From JAIMBK01 sp040755975 (GTDB taxonomy: Bacteria; Bacillota; Desulfotomaculia; Desulfotomaculales; Nap2-2B), in the NCBI GenBank assembly GCA_040755975.1, contig JBFLZY010000132.1, positions 1 to 5,490 of the forward strand: 5,490 nucleotides of DNA, given 5' to 3'. This document shows positions 1 to 4,987 of the stretch, one piece after another. Made by a program: the position numbers and the translations under genes. The notes beneath the pieces are model-generated. The model made no database searches. It had not been told where the DNA came from and worked only from the letters and a program-made list of their open reading frames with translations. Positions within the stretch are counted from its first letter, which is position 1. Each line of letters begins with the position of its first letter.

Positions 1-269
1 TTCTCTTTGTGAAGCTGAACCCGGGCTTTGCCTTAACGGAGGAGCTCCAAAACAAAATCAAGAAAACCCTGCGGGAAAAGGCTTCGCCCCGGCACGTCCC
101 CGCCCTGATCGTGGAAGTGCCGGACATTCCTTACACGCTGAACATGAAGAAGGTGGAAAGCGCCGTCACGAACATCGTCAACGGGCGGCCGGTCACCAAC
201 CGGGACGCTCTGGTAAATCCGGAATCTCTGGATTACTACGAGAAGATTCTCCCCGAATTGCAAAAGTAG
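1..269 (+). CDS. Acetoacetyl-CoA synthetase (acetoacetate-CoA ligase), C-terminal part, 5' truncated by window edge
   Basis: This is the last 89 residues of an ANL-superfamily AMP-forming ligase. The frame is open from base 3 to a TAG at 267-269, and the GTG at 9 is an internal valine (the frame reads L-F-V-K-L across it), so the true start is off the window. The order SPRHVP, then IPYTLNMKKVE, then NGRPVTNRDALVNPE is characteristic of acetoacetyl-CoA synthetases, which activate acetoacetate with ATP and CoA in the cytoplasm for use in lipid or ketone-body metabolism. The first lysine of MKKVE (codon 147-149) sits where the catalytic A10-motif lysine lies. The residue before it is Met, where most ANL enzymes have Gly. 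The gene converges on the minus-strand gene at 412-741. The family call is from memory of conserved C-terminal motifs. A different short-chain acyl-CoA synthetase is possible but less likely. Confidence 0.88.
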   Translation, partial: LFVKLNPGFALTEELQNKIKKTLREKASPRHVPALIVEVPDIPYTLNMKKVESAVTNIVNGRPVTNRDALVNPESLDYYEKILPELQK

Positions 270-286
270 GGGGGCAGGAGAGCAAA

Positions 287-334
287 CCGGCGAACGGCCG
301 GCGAAAAGCCGGAGTCCGCCGGAAAAACCTTTTT
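287..334 (+). terminator. Possible intrinsic terminator after the acetoacetyl-CoA synthetase gene
   Basis: An outer stem of CCGGCG (287-292) and CGCCGG (317-322) encloses a second perfect hairpin, CCGGC-GAAAA-GCCGG (298-312). After the outer stem come AAAAACC and then five T residues (330-334). The structure starts 18 bp past the stop codon, which suits a terminator. The T run is short and lies 7 nt from the stem, so strength is uncertain. It could also serve the opposing gene. Confidence 0.4.
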
Positions 335-343
335 CGAACCTTC

Positions 344-399
344 CGCAGGCCGGGCTGTTTTCAGCAGCTTTTCCTTTTCAGGTGGGGCACCGGCCTGCG
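344..399. repeat. 10-bp perfect inverted repeat between convergent genes, possible second terminator
   Basis: The arms CGCAGGCCGG (344-353) and CCGGCCTGCG (390-399) are exact reverse complements separated by 36 nt. Inside the loop is a smaller hairpin, GCTG-TTTT-CAGC (354-365). On the plus strand the closing arm is followed by a pyrimidine-rich tract with a run of five T residues (400-420), so a folded plus-strand transcript could terminate here, just inside the tail of the minus-strand gene. On the minus strand no clear T run follows the stem. Confidence 0.4.
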
Positions 400-411
400 C
401 CTCATTCTTTT

Positions 412-741
412 TCATTCTTCCCCGGCCCGGGGACGCGCAGCTTTCATTCCCACCAGCCAGGTTTCCAGCCCGTAAATCCCTCTTTCCACGATCCGCACCA
501 GGTCCTCCAGCGTCAGCACCACCTCGGCAAAGGCGTCCGAACCGTAGCGCAGTTCCACCCCTTTCGCCCCGGCCTTTTCCATGCTATGCTCCAGGCGGTA
601 GATCTCTCCGCGGTAAGTAAACTCCACCCAGGCGCTCCAACGGTCCCAATTGAAGTTGTATTCCTCCACCCCCAGGCGCTCCATCACCTGTTGCAGCTTG
701 TACTCGTAAATGCCGGCCGGGCCGTGTTTTCTTTCCGCCAT
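412..741 (-). CDS. Conserved-looking hypothetical protein, 109 aa
   Basis: I do not recognise a named family. The protein is soluble, with no signal peptide or membrane segment. Residues 27-55 are rich in aromatic and charged residues (YNFNWDRWSAWVEF, then YRGEIYRLEHSMEKA) and look like a compact beta-rich unit. Residues 68-100 (SDAFAEVVLTLEDLVRIVERGI, then GLETWLVGMK) look like two amphipathic helices. There are no cysteines and no obvious catalytic signature. The ATG at 741-739 is preceded by GGGGAGG (762-756), a good Shine-Dalgarno sequence but 14 nt away, longer than usual. An in-frame TGA two codons upstream excludes an earlier start. The ordered composition argues for a real gene rather than a shadow. 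It stands alone, converging on the ligase gene and diverging from the small membrane protein. Confidence 0.75.
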   Translation of the reverse strand: MAERKHGPAGIYEYKLQQVMERLGVEEYNFNWDRWSAWVEFTYRGEIYRLEHSMEKAGAKGVELRYGSDAFAEVVLTLEDLVRIVERGIYGLETWLVGMKAARPRAGEE

Positions 742-916
742 CGATCAAATTCGCGCCTCCCCGCTTATTCTATATCATTTCCAGGCAATTTATTACGAAA
801 CTCAATCTTTCGCCTGCCCCTCCTTTCAATTTATTGTGCCCGGGGAACCGCCGGCCGGCATATTCTGTAATAATAAAGGCAACCTGCGGCTGGCCCGGAA
901 AGGAGGGAGGTTTTCC
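742..916. promoter_or_regulatory. Divergent intergenic spacer, presumed promoter region for both flanking genes
   Basis: This 175-bp spacer separates two divergent starts and must hold their promoters if both are expressed alone. On the minus strand TAGAAT (774-769) resembles a -10 box, but I see no convincing -35 at normal distance. On the plus strand TGTAAT (866-871) resembles a -10 box, again without a good -35. GCCGGCCGGC (850-859) is a perfect 10-bp palindrome next to the latter. None of these sites is strong enough to call individually. Confidence 0.3.
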
Positions 917-1252
917 ATGCCTGAAATTCCCCACGACTTTTTCACCATCGAGACTTTGAGCACCTTTGGCGGGCAGGTTTTGTTCGTCTCCATGGTCACC
1001 GCCCTGCTGAAGTCGCCGCTTAAAAAACGCTGGGGGGACTGGGCCGTCCGCGTCCTGGCCATTGCCGTAGCTTTTCTCACCCAGTTGTTCATCGTGGCCG
1101 TCCGGTGCACCTTTACCGTTGAAACGGTGGGGCTGGCGGTGGTGAACGCCATTCTGGTGGCCCTGGCGGCCGGCGGCGCCCACGAATACATCTCTGACCC
1201 GCTGGCCAAAAAGATGAGACCAGAGGAATTCGCCGGAAAGAGGGTTCCTTAA
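917..1252 (+). CDS. Small three-helix membrane protein, 111 aa, unknown function
   Basis: The ATG at 917 is chosen because AGGAGGGAGG (901-910) lies 6 nt before it; the frame is open further upstream, but without a comparable site. Three hydrophobic stretches are visible: residues about 17-33 (GGQVLFVSMVTALLK), 42-63 (WAVRVLAIAVAFLTQLFIVAV) and 69-90 (ETVGLAVVNAILVALAAGGA). A basic loop (KSPLKKRWGD) lies between the first two, and the tail is charged (residues 93-111). Small size, three helices and a charged tail resemble phage holin-like proteins, but no lysin or phage gene is nearby, so I do not assign that role. It is probably in the cytoplasmic membrane. It is followed within 10 bp by a degraded acyl-CoA synthetase fragment. 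Confidence 0.75.
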   Translation: MPEIPHDFFTIETLSTFGGQVLFVSMVTALLKSPLKKRWGDWAVRVLAIAVAFLTQLFIVAVRCTFTVETVGLAVVNAILVALAAGGAHEYISDPLAKKMRPEEFAGKRVP

Positions 1253-1259
1253 GAAGTAA

Positions 1260-1490
1260 AATCAGCTCTTCCACCTGAAGAGCTACCTGAAAAATTACCT
1301 GGCCGATTACAAAATTCCGCGTCAATTTGTTTTTCGCCGGGGCCTCCCCATGACCCCCCTGGGAAAAGTCGAGAAAAAAGCCTTAAAAGGAAGAAAAATA
1401 GCCACCAGCCATGAAAAAAAACAACTGTATTTGGATGAACACCAACCGTCCCCGTGGGGACGTGAAAGAACGGATCCAACGAATCCCTGA
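1260..1490 (+). pseudogene. Remnant of an AMP-forming acyl-CoA synthetase (ANL superfamily), C-terminus only
   Basis: The frame from 1260 to the TGA at 1488-1490 reads HLKSYLKNYLADYKIPRQF, then VFRRGLPMTPLGKVEKKAL, over 1272-1385. This is the C-terminal lid domain of the ANL superfamily, including the A10 motif with Gly (1362-1364) and the catalytic-type Lys (1365-1367). A TAA at 1257-1259 closes the frame just upstream. No adenylation domain is present, and no start codon precedes the homology; the only in-frame ATG (1350) lies inside it. The piece is therefore a relic, not an active ligase. After KALKGR it continues about 30 residues of unrelated composition, so the original stop is probably lost. 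It is a different subfamily from the ligase at the left edge, judging by its LADYKIPRQF and LGKVEKKAL wording. Confidence 0.75.
1447..1462. repeat. Perfect 16-bp dyad CGTCCCC-GT-GGGGACG
   Basis: Two exact 7-bp complementary arms are separated by 2 bp, inside the tail of the acyl-CoA synthetase relic. As RNA it would form a 6-bp stem with a CGTG loop. There is no T run, so it is not a terminator. The left half, with the preceding AAC, resembles the GAACCGTCCCCGTG-type sequences I recall as dispersed repeats in Clostridia. Only one copy is in this window, so that link is a guess. Confidence 0.4.
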
Positions 1491-1515
1491 AGAAGAAAGA
1501 GGGAAACGCCCCCAG

Positions 1516-1758
1516 TTACGTACCGCTGCGCCGCCGGTACATCTGCAAAAAGGCATGGCTCAACGGGTAGGGGCCGCGTTCGAAAAGAGTACAGGGAAAT
1601 TTGGGACAATCCCGGGAACAGTAGTTAATCTCCTGACCTATAGCGCAGGCCGGCACGGGACACCGGAACCCCAACTGCTCCTGAAACTTAATTTTTGATC
1701 CGGCCTCAATGCTGGTGCCCGGCCGCCCCCCGCTACCGCTGCCAATACTACTACCACC
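1516..1758 (-). pseudogene. Relic of a cysteine-rich, probably metal-binding protein; interrupted by an amber codon
   Basis: On the minus strand the frame from 1758 to the TAA at 1518-1516 encodes 80 residues. Residues 30-77 look strongly protein-like: GFRCPVPACAIGQEINYC, then SRDCPKFPC, then RGPYPLSHAFLQMYRRR. The five cysteines follow C-x4-C-x8-C-x3-C-x4-C, which suits an iron-sulfur or zinc site. Residues 1-16 are a low-complexity Gly/Ser stretch. No ATG lies upstream within the open frame. A TAG at 1761-1759 separates it from an in-frame stretch beginning ATGATG (1833-1828), which has no Shine-Dalgarno sequence. I read it as the decayed 3' end of a gene that lost its start, although a frameshift further up is also possible. 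I cannot name the family. It converges on the acyl-CoA synthetase relic. Confidence 0.55.
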
Positions 1759-1805
1759 CTATCCCTCTTCACTTCTAAATTCTCCGGCGGGTATCCTTTC
1801 CCTTT

Positions 1806-1836
1806 TTGACAAAAAAGCATTAAGTACCATCATAAA
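1806..1836 (+). promoter_or_regulatory. Candidate sigma-A type promoter for the membrane-protein gene
   Basis: TTGACA (1806-1811) matches the -35 consensus exactly. CATAAA (1831-1836) is a 4/6 match to the -10 consensus, 19 bp further on, which is longer than the ideal 17. Transcription would begin near 1843, giving a leader of about 50 nt before the ATG at 1895. The exact -35 and the AT-rich setting support it; the weak -10 and long spacer count against it. Confidence 0.3.
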
Positions 1837-1850
1837 TGTGTTTTTTCGGG

Positions 1851-1882
1851 GAAAATTTAAAACAGGCCAGTGAAAATTTAAA
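1851..1882 (+). repeat. 11-bp direct repeat GAAAATTTAAA in the leader, 21-bp period
   Basis: Identical copies lie at 1851-1861 and 1872-1882. The start-to-start spacing of 21 bp equals two helical turns, which places both on the same DNA face. The second copy abuts the Shine-Dalgarno sequence of the gene at 1895. Each copy contains the small palindromes AAATTT and TTTAAA. This layout suits a regulator-binding site or a translational control element, but the sequence shows no partner. Confidence 0.4.
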
Positions 1883-1894
1883 GGGGGCGCAATT

Positions 1895-2470
1895 ATGCGG
1901 GACACGGTTGCTTTGGGGATTCTTTCCGGGTTGATCGGCAATCTTGCCAAGAATATTTCCAACTATTTTTTGTGGCGGACCGGGCACACCGAGGTGCTTT
2001 ACGGCCACCTGGCCGGATCCATGTTTGCCGCGCCGGAAGACGTCCACGAAACCGGCAACCTGGTGATCGGTCAGCTTTTCGACATGGTCATGGGAGCCGG
2101 GTTGGGCGTCCCGATGGTTTACCTCCTGAAAAAAACGGGAAAGGATTATTATTTGCTGAAAGGAGCCGGCACGGGTTTATTGGCCTGGGGGTTGCTCTAC
2201 GGCCTGGGCCCCAACGTAAAAGTTATTTCGATTAAACCGAAAATGTTTAAAACCCACTTTTCTGCCCTGTGGCACAATGTTCTTTACGGCCTTGCGGCGG
2301 CCCGGGCGGCCGTCATGCTTGCGGACCCCGGGACGTTTCCCGGAAACCCGCCGCCGGCCCAAAAAACAGAACTACCTTCAGAGCAGGTCGCGCACCTGAA
2401 AAACGCAGCGGCAGGCCGGGGCATGCGCGCAAACGGCCAGCGGACCGCGCCGGGAGGAAACCGCCTTTAA
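1895..2470 (+). CDS. Four-helix integral membrane protein, 191 aa, unknown function
   Basis: The ATG at 1895 has AAAGGGGG (1879-1886) as ribosome-binding site, 8 nt away. Hydrophobic stretches lie at residues about 5-26, 57-78, 88-105 and 123-143, so four membrane helices are likely. The loop at 27-56 contains WRTGHTEVLYGH and AAPEDVHETGN, and a basic loop (ISIKPKMFKTHF) comes before the fourth helix. I do not recognise a named family. The layout recalls uncharacterised membrane proteins of Clostridia with a GLIGNLAKN-like first helix, but that is from memory only. Residues 144-191 are hydrophilic and Pro/Gly/Arg-rich. The last 30 of them are encoded antisense to the end of the helicase gene, so this tail may be a recent read-through extension rather than part of the fold. 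Confidence 0.75.
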   Translation: MRDTVALGILSGLIGNLAKNISNYFLWRTGHTEVLYGHLAGSMFAAPEDVHETGNLVIGQLFDMVMGAGLGVPMVYLLKKTGKDYYLLKGAGTGLLAWGLLYGLGPNVKVISIKPKMFKTHFSALWHNVLYGLAAARAAVMLADPGTFPGNPPPAQKTELPSEQVAHLKNAAAGRGMRANGQRTAPGGNRL

Positions 2471-4972
2471 GAGGTGCCCGGCCGGACAGGTCAGCCCGGC
2501 GGCAACCAGGTATCCGGTCAGGATTTCCAGCGTCAGCCTTTGGGGCGGCTGGGTGCAGTCCGGATAGGCGGTACAGCCGAGAAACCAGCCTTCGCGCGCG
2601 CCGGCGCGCACCGTCAGCGGGCGGCCGCAGCGGGGGCAGGGGAACCTGTTCTCCACGTAAGCCCGCAGGCCGGCGTAGCGCCCGCTTAAAAATTCCCGGC
2701 GCATGTCCATTTCCAGAAAGTACATTAAAGTCCGGCAGGCCCTTTCCCCGCTTACCCGCACACTCAAACGATCAACCCGGCCGTCGCCGGGCCAGGGGCA
2801 GCCGAACCAGAAAATTTCCCTGTCGACGGCTGTAAAGGGGATGCGGGCGGCCGGGTGGCTAACGAGATAGGGCTGCAATTCCGGTGGAAAGTCCGGCGGG
2901 CGGGCGGCGCGCAGGAGGAGGCGGGCGCCCCCGGCCAGCGCGCGCTGCAGGGCGCCGGTTACCGTCCGCTCCGGCGGACCGGCGGCGGCCGGCCAGTCCA
3001 GCTGCACCGCCGCCGCCCGCCGGAGGTCCTCCTGCCAGTCCGCCAGGGCGGGCCGGCGCTCGCTATACCAGCGCAGCTCCAGGGCCGCACCCCGGAGGCC
3101 GGCGGGCAAACCGGCGAGGAGTTCTCTCCCCTTGACTACGCGGCCGTTCTGTTCGATAAAGCGAAAGAGCTGCCGCACGGTGGCGTCGCCGGGCAGGCGG
3201 CTCTCCAGAAAAGAGCGGTGGGCGAGCAAAAAGAGCTTCCCCCGCGCCCTGGTGACCGCCACGTTCACCAGGCGCTGCCCGGTGTTGCCCGCCCGGCGGG
3301 AGAGGATGCCTCCCGGGCCGCGCTGCCCAAAGGCGTCCACCAGGTCCAGCACCACGGCGTCCTGCTCCGCGCCCTGAAAGCGGTGGACGGTGGCGGCAAC
3401 CAGGCCGGCGGCTTCGGAGCGGGCCCCGGCCACGCCGAGCAACCCGGTCACCAGAGCGTTGAAAAGCCTGGCCTGGGCCGCGTAAGGCGTCAGCAGCCCC
3501 ACCGTGAGCCCGTTTTGCCTGAGTTGCCGGGCCAGCAGCAAAGCCAGGAAAGCGGAAAAAGGATTGAAGCGGGAAGTGCCGTGCCGATAGCAAAGGGCGG
3601 GTAAATCGCTCACGTCAACCAGCACCAGGGCCGCCCCCGGGCAAGGGGCGGCGGCGGCCAGCGCGGCGCGCCGGGCGGTTTCCGGCGCGTTGAAAAGCAA
3701 GCCGCCGTACACAGCGTCGTTAACGAAACCGGCGACGGCCGGGTGCATCCGCCGCTGGCAGCGCAAGACGGCGATCGCCGGCATCCGGCCCGCTTCAAAG
3801 GCGGCCGTGATCCCGGTCTGGTCGAAGATGTCCCGCTTCAGCCAGCGTTCCACCGCCTTCGTCCCGGCCAGGGCCACGGGGGCGAGCTGGCGGAAATCGC
3901 CGCTGACCACAAATTTCCGGCGGGCCAGCGAAGCGGCGAAAAAGACCTGCGGAAGGTAAGCCATGCCGGCCTCGTCCAGCAGCACGGCGTCGTAGTGCCC
4001 CTGGTAAACCACCGGGTCCGCCGCCGCCATGGCCAGGGTACAACCCAGCACCCGGGCTTCCCGGACCAGTTGGGCCGCCGCCTCTTTGAGCAGCGCCCGC
4101 ACCTCGCGCAAAGCCTCTTCCACTTCCCCGAGTTCTCCCGGCCGACTGTCCGGCCGGCGGCCGGCGCGCAGGTCAGCCAGCAGGTCATTGCGCCGGGCTT
4201 CCAGTTCTCTTAACTGGTCGCGCAGGTAGGGACAGCGGACGGCGGCCAGGTTAAAGGCCAGCAGGGTGCTTTGCCGCACGGCCGGCAGCCGGGCCCAGCC
4301 CCAGCGCAGCACCAGGCCGGTGTCCGCTCCTTCCCCGATCCGGGCCGCCGTCCTGGAAATCGCCCCGTCTACGGCCACGTTGGCGTGGGAGAGGATCAGC
4401 ACCCGCCGGCCCTCCGCAGAAAAGAGCCGGGCCAGGCGGGCCAGGGTTTCGGTTTTCCCGGTGCCCGGCGGGCCCCAGAGGAAGGTGATCTCCTGAGCGG
4501 CGGCCAGGCGCACGGCCTCTTCCTGGGCGGCCGCCGCCCGGGAAGGAGGGAGATAGCGCCGCTCCCAGGCCGGCACCTCCGCCAGCGCCGCCAGGGCCAG
4601 GCGGGAGTTCCTCGCCGGCGTTTCGTCCAGGCGCTCCTGCAGGGCGGCCAGCAGAAACCAGGGCTCGGCGAAGATCTCGGCCCGCTCCAGGTAGTCGCCC
4701 AGGTTTTCGAAAAGCGCCAGCGTCAGCTCGGTGCCCCGCACGGCCACCACTTCCCCCCGGGACTCGCGCGGACCGCAGTGTACGCGTACCGGCGTGCCGT
4801 CCAGCAAAAACGCCTCAATTTCCACCTCAAAAGCGTACAAAAACCCGGCGTCACTGCGGTGAATCAGCACCCCGTCGACGGCTGTCAGGGGACGTCCCCC
4901 CTCCTGGCGCAGAAACGCAATCTCTTCGGCCAGGGCCGCGCGAAAAGCGGTGATCAGCTCATTTACCTCCAC
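2378..4972 (-). CDS. UPF1-like superfamily 1 helicase with degenerate PLD-like domain and C-terminal zinc fingers, 864 aa
   Basis: All SF1 helicase motifs are present: Q-motif glutamine near 150, Walker A GPPGTGKT (167-174), motif Ia LSHANVAVD (194-202), motif II LLDEAG (331-336), motif III SGDFRQLAPV (357-366), motif IV CQRRMHP (405-411), motif V ATVHRFQGAEQ (527-537) and motif VI VNVAVTRARGK (569-579). A long helical, coiled-coil-like insert spans about 248-308. The set matches the AAA_11/AAA_12 (UPF1/DNA2-type) helicases, which unwind nucleic acid 5' to 3' using ATP. Residues about 671-755 resemble a PLD-type fold without its HxK pair. A topoisomerase-type zinc finger follows (C779, C782, C800, C806), then a second Cys/His cluster (C829, H833, C848, C854, C856). 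The start is ambiguous: GTG at 4972 has only TAAGGGTGG ahead of it, while a strong GGAGG (4970-4966) lies inside the first codons. The gene follows the ATPase gene by 15 bp, so the two are probably cotranscribed. Confidence 0.93.
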   Translation of the reverse strand: MEVNELITAFRAALAEEIAFLRQEGGRPLTAVDGVLIHRSDAGFLYAFEVEIEAFLLDGTPVRVHCGPRESRGEVVAVRGTELTLALFENLGDYLERAEIFAEPWFLLAALQERLDETPARNSRLALAALAEVPAWERRYLPPSRAAAAQEEAVRLAAAQEITFLWGPPGTGKTETLARLARLFSAEGRRVLILSHANVAVDGAISRTAARIGEGADTGLVLRWGWARLPAVRQSTLLAFNLAAVRCPYLRDQLRELEARRNDLLADLRAGRRPDSRPGELGEVEEALREVRALLKEAAAQLVREARVLGCTLAMAAADPVVYQGHYDAVLLDEAGMAYLPQVFFAASLARRKFVVSGDFRQLAPVALAGTKAVERWLKRDIFDQTGITAAFEAGRMPAIAVLRCQRRMHPAVAGFVNDAVYGGLLFNAPETARRAALAAAAPCPGAALVLVDVSDLPALCYRHGTSRFNPFSAFLALLLARQLRQNGLTVGLLTPYAAQARLFNALVTGLLGVAGARSEAAGLVAATVHRFQGAEQDAVVLDLVDAFGQRGPGGILSRRAGNTGQRLVNVAVTRARGKLFLLAHRSFLESRLPGDATVRQLFRFIEQNGRVVKGRELLAGLPAGLRGAALELRWYSERRPALADWQEDLRRAAAVQLDWPAAAGPPERTVTGALQRALAGGARLLLRAARPPDFPPELQPYLVSHPAARIPFTAVDREIFWFGCPWPGDGRVDRLSVRVSGERACRTLMYFLEMDMRREFLSGRYAGLRAYVENRFPCPRCGRPLTVRAGAREGWFLGCTAYPDCTQPPQRLTLEILTGYLVAAGLTCPAGHLLKAVSSRRGPLAVCAHAPACRCVFQVRDLL

Positions 4973-4987
4973 CGCAAAAAACCACCC

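Larger units (their letters stand above)
1491..1894. other. Region without an intact gene
   Basis: Apart from the minus-strand cysteine-rich relic (1516-1758), this stretch holds only the leader of the following membrane-protein gene. The plus-strand frame 1411-1698 has no recognisable protein character and is antisense to the better-supported relic. With the acyl-CoA synthetase remnant on its left, the stretch looks like a site where genes have been eroded. I see no transposase, tRNA, CRISPR repeat or attachment site here. Confidence 0.5.

Noticed and set aside
858..875. GCATATTCTGTAATAATA resembling a sporulation-sigma -10 region
   Set aside because: No matching -35 element lies at the proper distance, so neither a SigE/SigG/SigK nor a SigA promoter can be supported.
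1447..1462. Possible CRISPR repeat based on the CCCCGTGGGG dyad
   Set aside because: There is only one copy in the window, with no spacer-repeat periodicity and no cas gene.
1411..1698. Plus-strand frame beginning ATG-AAA-AAA-AAC-AAC
   Set aside because: It has no Shine-Dalgarno sequence and no protein-like order. It overlaps the ligase relic in another frame and is antisense to the better-supported cysteine-rich relic.
1759..1761. Amber codon read as pyrrolysine or by read-through
   Set aside because: No tRNA-Pyl or pylS gene is in view, the upstream ATG has no ribosome-binding site, and the flanking Gly/Ser stretch looks degraded. Decay is the simpler explanation.
2328..2343. CCGGG-ACGTTT-CCCGG hairpin downstream of the helicase stop
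   Set aside because: It is not followed by a T run on the minus strand and lies inside the coding sequence of the membrane protein. It is not a convincing terminator.
2855..3604. Long plus-strand open frame opposite the helicase gene
   Set aside because: It is antisense to the core helicase motifs, is Gly/Ala/Arg/Pro-rich and low in complexity, and has no recognisable domain. High G+C at third codon positions explains it.
2822..4885. GTCGACGGCTGT present at 2822-2833 and 4874-4885
   Set aside because: Both copies encode Thr-Ala-Val-Asp in the helicase using the same codons. The flanks differ, so it is not a repeat element.
4888..4899. Perfect palindrome GGGGACGTCCCC
   Set aside because: It lies within helicase codons for ordinary residues. 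Such short palindromes are expected in G+C-rich coding DNA, and its half-sites are in the opposite order to those of the dyad at 1447.
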